Position numbers and translations under genes: made by a program | Notes under the pieces: generated by a model | The model's database searches: none | What the model was told of the DNA's origin: nothing | The model's input: the letters and a program-made list of their open reading frames with translations, nothing else | Shown: piece by piece, positions 43,139 to 54,540 of the stretch | How the letters are laid out: every line of letters starts with the position of its first letter | Numbering within the stretch: the stretch's first letter is position 1 | Source of the DNA: Bathynomus jamesi | Taxonomy: Eukaryota; Arthropoda; Malacostraca; Isopoda; Cirolanidae | Direction of reading: 5' to 3' | Assembly: GCA_023014485.1 (NCBI GenBank) | Contig: JAJOZX010005626.1 | Location: forward strand, 61,001-125,000 | DNA: 64,000 bases

Positions 43139-44093
43139 CAGCGACTCCAAAACTGTGGTACGCGAGCTACTTGCTTGGTGATACGCGAGATATACTGTTT
43201 AGTGGCACCAAAATATATTAAGAACGAGATATACTGTTTAGTGGCACCTAAATATATTAAGAACGAGATATACTGTTTAGTGGCACCTAAATATATTCTA
43301 CAGATCTACAGAAGCTAAGGCTAACAAAGACCCTAAGATCCACTCTAAGGTTAACCCGAGAGAAAGAGGAAAATAAGTGGTTAAAAGAAGAGAATAAGGG
43401 GTTAAGTAAGTAAGGGGTTCTATAGATCTACAGAAGCTAAGGCTAACAAAGACCCTAAGATCCACTCTAAGGTTAGCCTGAGAGAAAGGAAAGAGTAGGG
43501 GATTAAGAGAAGAGAATAAGGGGTTAAGTAAGTAGCAACACCTATCACTCGTGGGTTAACATTCATTCAGAAAAAGAGAAAAAGACTCACCATCATCATC
43601 CGCCGGCCACTACCGACAAGTCAGAAAAATAGTCGAAGAGAACAGGGAGGGTTGAAAGATGAAAAGAAGTAAATAAGAACACTTACAAACAATGCAAACA
43701 CATTCTTAACTCACTGTCATACCATGCAAACTACAGACATGCAAGTAAAGAGAGTTACAGACATGCAAGTAAGGAGAGGATTAAAAAAAAAAGTAGGTAG
43801 AGTATAACAAAAAGTGGGTTAGTTTACGCTACGAACTACATCTACGTTCGTGTTAGTCTAATTTTTTTTTTTAAATAATTTTATTGCTGGCATCACACGC
43901 TGGCATGTCACAAACTGACATTAACCCTCGGGCTAAGTAAGAGATATACTGTTTAGTGACACCTAAATATATTAAGAATTAAATCTTGGTGAACCATAAA
44001 GTAAAACCGGAGATAAACCAAACGGTAATGTATCGTCTGCCTTGAAAAATTTTGTTGTAAAGGAAAACAAAAAAATAAGTTTGGGAACCCCCT
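43139..44093. mobile_element. hAT-type element with internal tandem repeats
   Basis: The left end reads CAGCGACTCCAAAACTGTGG and the right end AGTTTGGGAACCCCCT, inverted hAT-style termini. Inside are 39-base units (43187, 43226, 43265) starting GAGATATACTGTTTAGTGGC, with a further partial unit near 43940. A second tandem pair (122-base units, 43298-43535) lies between, so the 43298-43935 part may be a separate insertion. No transposase is visible. Confidence 0.55.
43298..43535. repeat. tandem pair, period 122 bases, with a LINE-A-tail-like segment
   Basis: Each unit starts CTA(C/T)AGATCTACAGAAGC and includes AACAAAGACCCTAAGATCC, close to the reverse complement of the LINE-A 3' UTR (ACAAAGACCCTAGGATCC at 11042). 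Confidence 0.75.
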
Positions 44094-44553
44094 ATAATCT
44101 TGATAAACACTGATAATATATCTACTTTTGTAGCGCTAATAAAATTTTAGCAATGAAAAACCTGTCACTTAGATTTTGATCTTTAAAGTTAGATTTGTAG
44201 AATTAAAAAAGTTAAACATGTGGCTAATATCAAGTTTCGCGGACTCCAGATTACACTAAGTTAGGTGGTCGTTTTAGATTGGTATGTTATTTCCCACGTG
44301 ATTAACTTCGACCAATCAGGATCTTTGCAACAAATTTCTACTTTGTCTGAAACACTGGTGTCCCCGAAACTTAATATTCACCAAATAAATTAATACTAAA
44401 TGGTATACAGAAAGTGTGACATACTGTTGCTAAGTATTAAATACAAATTATTCAGAGATTGCATTTACAGTATGTACTCGTATATCTGCATGTGATAACT
44501 ATTGATAAGCTGCTTGTAAAGTAAAAAACACAGCAGTGTAGCTGAACTAATGG

Positions 44554-44584
<31 letters not shown>

Positions 44585-44587
<3 letters not shown>

Positions 44588-45358
44588 GGTGTCCCATAAG
44601 TCCGGCATCATAGGAAAAAAAAAAAAAAAAAAAAAAAAAAAGCTTTTATTTACAGAACGTGCTCAATATGTCCACCATTGTTTTCAATACACAAATTCAG
44701 ACGTGATACCCAGTCAGCAAGCACACGGTGAATGATGTCAGGAGTAGTGGTGTTACATGCCCCAATAATGCGCTGCCGCAAATGTTCAACACTCCTAATT
44801 TTCTCTGCGTATACCAGCGCTTTCAAGTGGCCCCAGAGATAAAAATCTAGTGGCGTGAGATCCGGGCTTTTAGCTGGCCATTCCACAGGCCCTCGACGTC
44901 CTATCCAATGACCAGGGAATTGTTGGTACAGGTATTTCCTTACTTGGGTGCTGTAATGTGCAGGAGCGCCGTCTTGCTGGAACCATGTTGGGAAATTTCC
45001 TTCTTCATTCAAGACACTGGGAAATGCTTCTTCCTTGAGCATACGTAGGTAGGTGCCTCCAGTGACATGTTCATCGAAAAAGAGGGGGCGTATGATGCGA
45101 TCCTTCCAAATGCCACACCATACCATCACCCGAGATGCACCTTGTTCCTTTGAAGAGGTATACCAGTGGGTTGTTTTGCGACCAGTAACGGGTGTTCTGT
45201 CGATTTACCTCACCATTTCCATAAAAAACAGCCTCGTCACTGAACAGAATGGTGGACGGGAAATTGGCATCCCGAGCATAAGAAAAATATGAACTATGGT
45301 TTGTAGAAATAGAAAAATATGAATTTCTCCTATGATACCGGACTTATGGGACACCCTG
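44585..45358 (-). mobile_element. 5'-deleted DD41D-type mariner
   Basis: Ends CAGGGTGTCCCATAAGTCCG and inverted copy, flanked by TA at 44583-44584 and 45359-45360. At 774 bases it is about half of a complete element. An A-run of 28 lies just inside the left end. Confidence 0.88.
44650..45285 (-). pseudogene. mariner transposase catalytic domain
   Basis: The first Asp lies in TILFSDEAVFYGNG at about 45215-45245, in another frame. The open frame from 45129 carries MVWCGIWKDRIIRPLFFDE, WFQQDGAPAHY (second Asp) and SPDLTPLDFYLWG (third Asp), 41 residues apart, then the tail NNGGHIEHVL. The N-terminal DNA-binding domain is missing. All three catalytic residues survive, but frameshift and deletion inactivate the copy. 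It is a separate lineage from the other mariners here. Confidence 0.85.
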
Positions 45359-45507
45359 TATATATATATATAAGGTCTTCAATATAAATTAAATTGAAAT
45401 TATATAACACTTATAAAGTATGTGACTAATTAAAATGTCAGAAAAATTATAATTTTTTCTATATTTACAGAAAGAGTTTTGAATTTGCTGCCAGGAATAC
45501 TGGCACC

Positions 45508-45617
<110 letters not shown>

Positions 45618-45955
45618 TATACACACACACTATTTTACAGTATATATGCATAGAGATAGATAGATATTCACAAACATTCCAGACTTTTCGCGAACAAATA
45701 TTATTTGCGGGCTTTGACATATGTACGAACTGAATTTCACCATGAAAAATACATTCAATAATGGACCTGAAAAATTCTCTTCCATTCCTCGTGTTTTGGG
45801 GGTAGAGAAGTCCCCTAACTCCCAGCGAGGCAGCTGTCTAGGAAAGGAATGCAACATATTTTCAGCCAATAGGACTTGAAGGTGACAAATGTTGCAAATA
45901 CCCAATAAGTGCAACTTTCAAACTAAGAAAGAAAAAATGCCATATGAAAAAATAA

Positions 45956-45960
<5 letters not shown>

Positions 45961-46030
<70 letters not shown>
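45961..46030. repeat. (TA)n array
   Basis: TA repeats up to the LINE-B fragment that follows. The 45618-45960 interval holds nothing recognisable. Confidence 0.95.
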
Positions 46031-46049
46031 TACACACACCTGGTAAAAG

Positions 46050-46140
46050 TTCCGAGCGTCGGTTTCTCTTTATACGAAGATCAAGATGGTGGCCCTACCC
46101 CTAGGCCTGGCCTGGTGGAGGAGCAAGTTTCTTTCTTGCG
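46050..46140 (-). mobile_element. LINE-B 3'-end fragment
   Basis: GTTTCTCTTTATACGAAGAT and CTAGGCCTGGCCTGGTGGAG match the LINE-B 3' end at 57.7 and 50.5 kb. Confidence 0.7.
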
Positions 46141-46452
46141 ATCACTATTAATTAGCTTTTTTACGGACTTCAATCGAAACACGTGTTATCGCTACACGGA
46201 GCCGGAGGACTAATATATATATATATATATATATAAATCCTGAATGGGTGTTACAAAGTGTACAAATTATGTACTGTACATTTGTACATCACGTAAGAAG
46301 GAACCATTAGTTTCTTTGCTCTGCTATGACGTACAGTAGAGCAGGGGTCGGCAAACGTTTGAAATGAAAGAGCCATATTGCTTAAAATTTAGAGAAAAGT
46401 AACATGAAGGAGCCATATATATATAAAACCTGAAATAATATATATATATATA

Positions 46453-47239
46453 ACGGGTGTGCCATGAAAAAAGGGTACATTTTAAAAAGGCTATAAAATC
46501 AACATTTGTCATTTAATTTTAATAAAACTTCTACACTATAAAACATATGTATTTATCTATATGCAAACAAGTTTTCAGACTAAAATATCAAATAATTCAA
46601 ATTCTATCAACATTAACGAAAGAGTATGATTTTTGTACTTAACATGCAAAAATTATTAAACCTTTTAATATTTTTTATAAAAATAATTTTTAACATAAAA
46701 TTTACCTGAAATTATTAAAAATTGTTCGAAATGCTTTCCTTCCATTTCAGTAACTTTTTTTATTCTTCGCCGAAATTCATCTATGGCTCGATTTACTTGT
46801 TCCTATGGAAGCTCTTCCCATTTTTGAATGATGATCTCGCGTAAATGAGCGACATCTTTTATCCTAGTCCTGTAGACTCGCTCTGCTAAGTTCTCCCATA
46901 TTCCGGCCAAGAATAAAAAAGTTATTGAAATGGAAGGAAAGCATTTCGAACAATTTTTTAATAATTTCAGGTAAAAATTTCAGGTAAAAATTTCAGGTAA
47001 AAATTATTTTTATAAAACAATATTAAAAAGGTTTAATAATTTTTGCATGTTAAGTACAAAAATCATACTCTTTCGTTAAATGTTGATAGAATTTGAATTA
47101 TTCGATATTTTAGTCTAAAAACTTGTTCGCGTATAGGTAAATATATATGTTTTATTTTGTAGAAGTTTTATTAAAATTAAATGACAATTGTTGATTTTAT
47201 AGCCTTTTTAAAATGTACCCTTTTTTATGGCACACCCGT
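46453..47239 (-). mobile_element. internally deleted mariner nested in the hAT element
   Basis: ACGGGTGTGCCATGAAAAAA and its inverted copy, with terminal repeats near 300 bases, are flanked by TA at 46451-46452 and 47240-47241. The centre (46725-46915, minus strand) still reads ENLAERVYRTRIKDVAHL and EFRRRIKKVTEMEGKHFEQ, a mariner transposase C-terminus. Confidence 0.85.
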
Positions 47240-47282
47240 TATAACATGAAACAAATTTATTTTCCATACTTACATTTTTTCT

Positions 47283-49051
47283 TCAATATGACTCATGTTG
47301 CATTTTTTCACTGATTTCTTTAAAATTGATATCACAGTTTGTTACATTTACCTTCATGCAAGCATTCAGATTCTCTTCTGTTAATCTTGATCGCAAATTG
47401 TTTTTAATGCAGTTTAAGTGGGAGAAGGCCTGTTCGCACATATATGTCGATCCAAACACTGATATTAAAGTCAGACTAAAATTTTGCATTGTTTTATAAG
47501 TGGCAGGAATTTCCTTCCAAGTTTGAAGAATGAGATTATCCTCACGCTCTTGTTTGTTCATGTCAGTCCACTTGTGCTGAGATGCCAGTTCCGCGCGATG
47601 TCGAGCAAGACTTTCTAATTCAGAATTTAATTTCTCGATTTCTCAATCCACAAATCTGATTCCTTAAAATCTATAATTTCCATTTCTAACTCGCTCATTG
47701 AAATACCAGGAATCACAGTCAGATTTAGTTCCTCAACTGACACTTGATGTGGCCGTCATAAATTTAAACATGGCACCATGTTTACGAAAGTCAACAAAAC
47801 GCGACTGGAATGTCGCCAGTAGTTCTGATACAAAACTATCAAGTTTTAGCAAATGCACCGTCTCATTCGGATTTTTTTTTTTGTTGATACGAATCAGGAA
47901 TCACGAAACATTCTTACTTTTTCAAAATGCAACAATCTGCCCGTCTCGATATCTTTTATGAAAATGGTTAATTTTGCTTCAAATGCAAAGACTGCCTGTT
48001 GCAGATTTAAAACTGTATGTCCTCGGCCTTGTAGCTTCCTGTTTAACTCATTTAAATGGCCAGTAATGTCGACAAGATAGTAAAATCTAAGTAACCAATC
48101 ATAGTCAGAGAGCTCAGGATGTTGGACTTGTTTTGAATTTCGAAATTCCTTGATCTCATTTATGCAATCCGCAAAACGCGATAAAACTTTGCGCGGGAAA
48201 GCCAGCGAGCATTACTATGCATTACTAGACCGGGGTACTCAGAATTTACTTCTTCCAGCAAAGAATGAAACTGGCGGTGATGTAGGGCTCGTGCGAGAAA
48301 GCTCCGCAAGATTGTGCGCAAAGTGCTTTCTGATGTGCAATGCAGTGGAAAGACAAAATGGGTCGATTTAGCTTTTCTGCAAAAAGAGTAAGAATCGCTT
48401 GTACCTGCCAACCATTGAAGGTGCACCGTCCGTACACACCGACACAAGATTGTCGATCTTTATCTCCTTCTCATTCACAAAATTCATCACAGTTTCAAGG
48501 GTGTCTTCTCCTCTTGTTCGGTTTCTCATTAGTAATATCGCCAGCATTTCTTCAAGCACCGAGTTTCCACGCACATATCGTCCCATAATGCACAGTTGAC
48601 TAACGTCACAGATGTCGGTTGTCTCATCGAGAGCAAGCGAAAAATATGGAGCTGTACTCAAATATTGCATTTGCTCCTTCTCTATATGTTGAGTCATTTT
48701 CAATGCTCTGTCATGAACGGTTTTTGCCGATAATGGAAGATTTTTTATTTTTTGTAATATTTTGGTCTTGTTAGGAAAATCATCAAACAGTTCTTCACCA
48801 ATTTGTAGCATACACTATTTTACATATTCTCCATCACTGAATGGCTTTCCTTCTCGAATAATGCTGAATGAGCCAGCAAAACTCGCTGAGGTTAGGCTCC
48901 CACTTGGTTTCGCCCATGTCTGAAGGACATTTATTTCAATATTCTTTTTTCGCTGTAGCTCCTCGCAAGCCTTTTTTCTTGCCTCACCTTCAGGAAATTT
49001 TTTTGCAAATGCGCCATGTTTGGTCATAAAATGGCGTTCTAAATTAACCAT
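47283..49051 (-). pseudogene. hAT transposase, frameshifted
   Basis: Frames on the minus strand follow the family order. 49051-48815 starts LERHFMTKHGAF, the end of a BED-type zinc finger whose Cys pair I cannot see. 48811-48368 has SLALDETTDICDVSQLCIMG (first Asp) and CTDGAPSMVGRYK (second Asp). 48447-48160 continues with LHCTSESTL and MHSNARWLSR. 47561-47283 ends with YMCEQAFSHLNCIKNNLRSR, the dimerisation region. This order matches the hAT lineage that gave rise to vertebrate ZBED5/GTF2IRD2-like proteins. At least three frame breaks make it a pseudogene. Confidence 0.85.
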
Positions 49052-49469
49052 TGATTAAACTTCACCATTGAGATGCTTATTCCTACTGATAAGCTGCAAC
49101 AAGACCACACAGGCTAATAGCGATGTTTAAAGCATATGACGTCATGTTCCCGCCCATTTCATGAGAGTTGCTTCGTAGCAAAAAATTAATTATGCACATT
49201 ACAGTGTTTAATAGACTTTTCATATGATATCTATTTTTATAATTATCTGATATGAAATTATTTATTTTGGGGGAAGATTGCAGGAGACCGAAGAGCCACC
49301 TGTGATAGCTCACTGAGCCAGATTTGGCTCGGGAGCCATAATCGCCGTTTTGCCGACCCCTGAGTCGTAGAGGCTTGCTATTTATAGTTATATAAAATGT
49401 GCTTTATACAATCAGAGCCATTTAATAATAATAATAATTAATAAAAATAATATAACAACAACAGGTACG

Positions 49470-49470
<1 letters not shown>

Positions 49471-49519
<49 letters not shown>
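49471..49519. repeat. (CA)n microsatellite
   Basis: Uninterrupted. A second, longer one lies at 49775-49840. Confidence 0.95.
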
Positions 49520-49521
<2 letters not shown>

Positions 49522-49774
49522 ACGCTAATAACGTAAAGAAACGTACATGTAAAGCAGAAACAGTCCTAATTTGTCATAACTTTTAATGAATAATTTTTTA
49601 AAGATTTTCCAATTACATTTATCTCCCTTTTGTTTTTAATAATATTTAAAATAATTAATAAAAACTGGTTGTTGCAGTTATTATTATTACATACATATGA
49701 ATACAAAGAAGAATGATGCATGTAATTTAAAGGAAAATAAAAAAATGTCATTATGTTTGTTTTGCGTTCATGTA

Positions 49775-49840
<66 letters not shown>
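49775..49840. repeat. (CA)n microsatellite
   Basis: Sixty-six bases of CA. The frame of 143 codons across it is an artefact. The rest of 49363-50479 is unassigned. Confidence 0.95.
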
Positions 49841-49844
<4 letters not shown>

Positions 49845-50479
49845 AATTTTCAGCATGTGAAGCAAAATATCGGTAAATTTTGATTTATATGCCAGAGATT
49901 CGACATTCCTCGAATTTGAGTGGTTCAGCTTTAATATTTTCGAACCCGAACTTCCCAATCCTAATCCTCGTATCGTAATATAATCCAATGAAAACAATGT
50001 ACTATAGTGTATCAGTGCATCATAAGGTAGAAATGTATTATAAAATATCAGTCCGAAGTATTTTCTACGTCGTTTGAATGCTCAGAATTGCCTATATGCG
50101 GTATACCTTTGTTAATCTGGCCTCTACTGGTAATTAAGACCACGTTTAACTAAGAATGGGATAAAAGGCATTATCCGTTTGGATGAAACTGTCCACTCAA
50201 ATGCAGTTGGATTCGTATATACATTTTATCCACCTGTTGATTATTGGGCGCTCAAATGGCTTTCTGTGAAATCAACTGATTCGTGAAATTACTTTTAGAA
50301 ACTTAGACTCCTGAGGCAGAAGGTTAGGCAGAAAATGGTGTTCTTCTGAAAACATCCGTTGAACTTCACGTTACTAATTTCAACAAATATGTCAACCCTA
50401 CTAAAGGTTAGTAGAATAATTTTTAGGGTCCCGAACAACCCAACTGATTATATTTTACCTCGAAACCTCGTAACATTTC

Positions 50480-51690
50480 GGTACGTTAGTCTCTCTTCAC
50501 ACGAAAGTCGAGCTGGTGGCCCCACCTCTAGACCTGGCCTGGTGGAGGAACAAGTAGCTCTCTTGTGATTTCCATCACACATAGCTAGGCACATCCGGAT
50601 CATCTGGTACCGTCCTGAGCCAGGCATCTATTCCTTTTTTGAAGAATTCTACGTTGACACCAGTAATGTTCCTGATCTCCTTCGGGAGTTGGTTGAATAG
50701 TCTTGGCCCTCTGACACCCAAGCTATTTTCGTTTAGAGTTGAGGGTGTCCCTTGTGTGGCTTTCAGTTCGGGAACACTATACCTTCTGCCTTTCCTTTTT
50801 TCCACTGTTGTTTGGGTGGTTACTGGGCTCAGCTTGATGTTAGGTGCCCGTTTTTCCAATATTTTCCACGTGTAAATTATGGTGTATCTCTTCTTCTTTC
50901 CAGTGAATATAGATTTAATTTAAGAAGTCTTTCCCAGTAGTTGAGTTCTTTGCAGCCATCAATCTTGGCTGTGAAATTTCTTTGAATTTCTTCTAGTTTA
51001 TTAATTTCTTTTTTATATGTAGACGTCAAGACTGAGCAGTATTCAAGATTTGGTATGATTAGTGTTTTCAGCGGAGGAATCACTTCTTTCTCGTCTCTTC
51101 TTTTAAAGGTTCTCAGTAGTTGTCCCGCGACTCTTTTTGCTTTGTTTATCGTTATCTGATTCTGTGTCTCAAATTTCATATTATCAGTCATCATAACCGC
51201 TAAATCTATTGCTTTCTTGCTTCTCTGAACTTCCTGTTTATCTGGGGCATAATATGCTGTCTGTTTTAATTCCTCATTTCTTCCATATCTCAAAAGCTGA
51301 AACTTCTCGGTATTAGATTTCTTGTTGTTGTCTTCTGATCATTTTTATATTTTGTTTGTGTCCCTCTGTAGGGCCTCCACCTCTTTTGCATTACTGATTT
51401 TTGTATCGTCTGCAAAGGCTGTTACTATACCGTTGTTGGTTACTCCATTGTCTATGCCTGTTAGCATAATAATGAATAGGAGTGGGGCCAATACTGTTTG
51501 TTCCGTGTGGTACTGAGCTGCGTGCTTCCTATTCTCATGATGATATATTGGTTATTTATGACTTGCTGACTTTCTCTGAGGAAATTGTGGATCCATTTTC
51601 CTACTTTGCCTTTTATTCTCATACGTTTAATTTTATGTGCTATTATACCATGATCATATTTGTCGAACGCTTTAGCCGAACGCTTTAGCT
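50480..51690 (-). pseudogene. LINE-B reverse transcriptase C-terminal part
   Basis: Minus-strand readings give KAFDKYDHGIIAHKIKRM (RT palm, near 51650), VGKWIHNFL, then a damaged palm core, and an open frame from 51293 with YGRNEELKQTAYYAPDKQEV and IPNLEYCSVLTSTYKK. The end (50859-50575) reads VRGPRLFNQLPKEIRN and VPDDPDVPSYV. It aligns with 57.7-58.9 kb throughout but has a stop and frameshifts. The 3' end includes the CTCTCTTCACACGA block seen in all LINE-B copies. Confidence 0.8.
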
Positions 51691-51748
51691 TAGCTTAGGT
51701 TATAGATTAAGTTAGGTGGAAAATCTGCCCATAAAAATCCTCATCGAC

Positions 51749-51749
<1 letters not shown>

Positions 51750-51801
<52 letters not shown>
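51750..51801. repeat. (GA)n microsatellite
   Basis: Uninterrupted AG units. Confidence 0.95.
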
Positions 51802-51803
<2 letters not shown>

Positions 51804-51924
51804 AATATATTAAAAATAATAAATTATTTATTTAGTTTGTGAAATAATACTAACGAAAAACCCTAATATTATTATAAATGCCGATTTTTAACCAATGATG
51901 ATGTTTGCGTTCTAAGGTCATATA

Positions 51925-52080
51925 ACGGAGGGGACCTACAGCTTTACGCGGTATCCGAACCACTACCCCTTCAAGGAGGAACCAGAGTCACATTAATCTC
52001 AGAAATCTGAAGTCCGAGTCGGGGTTTGACTCAAAGACCTTCAAATTAACAACCCGAAGTTTTACCACCAAGGTACCCTT
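51925..52080 (-). mobile_element. tRNA-derived SINE with the TGTAGGTC block
   Basis: On the minus strand a tRNA-like head (TACCTTGGTGGTAAAACTTC as A-box, TTTGAGTCAAACCCC as B-box) is followed by GTAGTGGTTCGGATACCGCG and TGTAGGTCCCCTCCG, the block also found in the LINE-A 3' UTR. The copy ends near 51925. Confidence 0.6.
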
Positions 52081-52134
52081 TACTCTGAGGAGTTAAGCTT
52101 TCCGGGCTAACGACGTCTTATCGACTTGACATAA

Positions 52135-52180
52135 AATCGAAAAGTTAGGTTAGGTTAGCATCAGTTAGGTTAAATTAAGA
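52135..52180. repeat. degenerate TTAGG repeats
   Basis: AAGTTAGGTTAGGTTAGC and a further TTAGG unit downstream; similar clusters at 52975-53260 and, reversed, near 54208. Confidence 0.55.
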
Positions 52181-52360
52181 AAATCATTAAAATTCGTCCG
52201 TTTTTCAAATTATTGAAATTAAAAAGATAAAGTTTTAATTTTTGTAAATAATTTCTTGTAAAAAGAAAATAAAATTAAATTAAAATCCCCCCAAAAATCC
52301 TTTTTCATTTCTTGAAATTCAAGAAGAAAATTAAAAATTAAATATATAAAAAGAAATATA

Positions 52361-52392
<32 letters not shown>

Positions 52393-52424
52393 TATATATA
52401 TAGTATATATATATAGTATATAAC

Positions 52425-52646
52425 ACGGTGAACCAAAAGTAGGTGGACAGTCGGTTGAATACGGTTTGTGTTATATTATATTATAACTATGGTGTTCATT
52501 ATAACTATGGTGTTTGTGTTATATTATATTAAATATTATAACTAAATTTATTTAAATTTTATTTTGTATTATAGTATACAAAAAATTAAATATGTATTCT
52601 CAAAATAACGTTATCATTTACTGTCCACCTACATTTGGTTCACCCT
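52425..52646. mobile_element. Tc1/mariner-type MITE
   Basis: GGTGAACCAAAAGTAGGTGG and its inverted partner (CCACCTACATTTGGTTCACC) bound 222 bases within (TA)n. It is non-coding. Confidence 0.75.
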
Positions 52647-52654
52647 AATATAGT

Positions 52655-52693
52655 ATATATATATATATATATATAATATAGTATAATAATATA

Positions 52694-52745
<52 letters not shown>

Positions 52746-52755
52746 TATATAATAG
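52655..52755. repeat. (TA)n array
   Basis: TA repeats with ATAATA breaks. A similar one precedes the MITE at 52362-52422. Confidence 0.9.
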
Positions 52756-52974
52756 CAAGGAAAGCTGGAACTTCAAATAGGTAACTTAATACATTTGAAA
52801 CTATCTTATTTCTTACAATATACTATAAAATAATGATTTGAAAACAATTTTCCTGATATTATTTTATCTAATTTCAGGCAATAAACTTAAAGGCAAAACA
52901 CTAAACTAAGAGGTCTTCGCTATTACAGATTTAAAATTACTCAAATGATTTAATTATATGGGTTAGATCAATTT

Positions 52975-53260
52975 CAGATCTAAACTAGGTTAGGTTAGCG
53001 TTGGTTAGAATTTTGTTGATAAGACATTCTATGGGCAAGTTTTTTAAAGGTTTTGATTAAGTTAGATTAGGTTAGGCTTAGTTAGGTTAGATTAAATTTT
53101 GATGTTAGTGTGTTAATGAAAATTTCCATCAACGAATTTAACGAGAAACTTTTTATATCTCTACAAATATCCTGCCGTTTAAGTGAAGTTAGATTAGATT
53201 AAGTTAGGTCATGTTAACAATTATGTTAAATCCAGTTAGGCTTCGCTAGGTAGTCAGGTT
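52975..53260. repeat. degenerate TTAGG-rich tract
   Basis: TAGGTTAGGTTAG, TTAGATTAGGTTAGGC and similar units recur over about 280 bases among unassigned AT-rich DNA. Confidence 0.55.
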
Positions 53261-53395
53261 CTATCATGTAATAAGTATCCCCTCAAATATCCCTCTGATA
53301 AAGTGTGTATGGAGGCATAAAAGCAGATGTTACCCAAGACATGTACTCATTTTGTGGACGCCAAATTCCATCTTCTCTAATAACTTAATCTAATC

Positions 53396-54217
53396 AGGGG
53401 TAGAAATTCGTGATTTTTAACTGGTACCACATCAGGATACTACCATTTCTTGTTCTCGTATCCCAAATCTGTTTCAAGTATCCCGAACATCAGAAACAAA
53501 ATTTTTGTGTTATGAAGACCAAATCCATCAACAGTTGCAAATCACACGTTTAATAAACAAAAATATTATTCGTTTTTTATTTTAATAATTAATACGTGTA
53601 AAAAAACCAGTAATTACAGTCTGTAAACATGAAAAGTCTGTAAAACATGAAAAATCTATTAATAAAATAAAAAAGTACATTATTTAACAGCATCGCTGAA
53701 GATAAAATTCTTTCTATGACTAAATAAAATTTATTAAGACATTACTGAGCAGTATCTTGTACCTGAACTATCTGTAACACTAGATTCAGTGTTAGAGGAG
53801 GTGGAAGAGTCACTTGATAGGTCACCGAATAACTGTTCAGGATTGACTACTGTAGTTTTAGTTTCCTCTTTCCTTTCTTCCTGACCTTCTTCCATGTATT
53901 TGCGTTTGGACATCCGCTTAGTTGAGAACTTGCGTTCCGCAGATGGATAACAAGAAGTGGACTGAACAAGTCTATCTCAGGTGACACGAGATGAAACTCT
54001 AAGCAAATCTGTCGACGCTTCGGTGAGGCACGATCTCCAATCAGATTTCACCTTCTTAATAGCTGAAAAGCCTTATTCAGTCAACTGAGTGGGTAGACAA
54101 TATCAGAAACAAGGCACTCAACTCATATATATTTTTAGTACCGTGTCTGGATACAAGCATTTTGCTACCGGACGGGATACCGGGAATTTCAAGCTCTGCT
54201 AACGAAGTCTAACCTAA
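53396..54217 (-). mobile_element. hAT-type element, deleted
   Basis: Ends CAGGGGTAGAAATTC and the inverted GAATTTCAAGCTCTG resemble hAT termini (CAGAGCTTGAAATTC type). It holds a transposase C-terminus only. Confidence 0.55.
53740..54065 (-). pseudogene. hAT transposase C-terminus
   Basis: The minus strand reads GFSAIKKVKSDWRSCLTEAS and TDLLRVSSRV, the conserved end of a hAT dimerisation domain (GFSA.K.IKS..R..L pattern). A basic and then Ser/Thr-rich tail follows (FSTKRMSKRKYMEEG), ending in a stop near 53740. Two stops interrupt it. The catalytic part is missing. Confidence 0.65.
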
Positions 54218-54334
54218 CCCAAGAACTTAATCTAACTCTACCCAAAAAATTGTCAATAGCATGTCTTACCAATGAAATGTCACACGACAGGCCCTTAAAT
54301 AAAAGTTATGTAATAACTCAAAATATATAATCTA

Positions 54335-54540
54335 CAGAGGGTTGACAAAAGTAAATAAACACCACGATGATTGTCAAGCACAAATGGCGAAGTTCATCAA
54401 TGGAATGCCAGAACGTGCGTCACCTTTACATAATGTAAAGGGAAAGCAACACACTCCTAAATATAGATTCAATCAATTTTTTATTATTTATTGAATTTTA
54501 TTATCAAATCAATAACTATGGAAAAACTGAAAGTGTCTAT
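54335..54540. mobile_element. Tc1-type MITE, copy 2 (right end lost)
   Basis: It starts CAGAGGGTTGACAAAAGTAA and contains AATGGCGAAGTTCATCAATG and CTTTACATAATGTAAAG, matching 33896-34126 in reverse. The match stops at a TA-rich stretch near 54540. Confidence 0.7.

Larger units (their letters stand above)
46342..49362 (-). mobile_element. hAT transposon (ZBED/GTF2IRD2-like type)
   Basis: Ends CAGGGGTCGGCAAACG and, inverted, GCCGACCCCTG bound 3.0 kb; subtracting the nested mariner derivative leaves about 2.2 kb, a normal hAT size. GAGCCATAT-type subterminal repeats occur near both ends. An exact 8-base duplication is not evident. Confidence 0.8.

Noticed and set aside
43187..43297. Three 39-base repeats as a possible CRISPR-like array
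   Set aside because: The units are directly adjacent without spacers and lie in a eukaryotic hAT-like element.
49566..49997. 143-codon minus-strand frame with a Val-Cys repeat
   Set aside because: Its core is the (CA)n microsatellite; no domain on either side.
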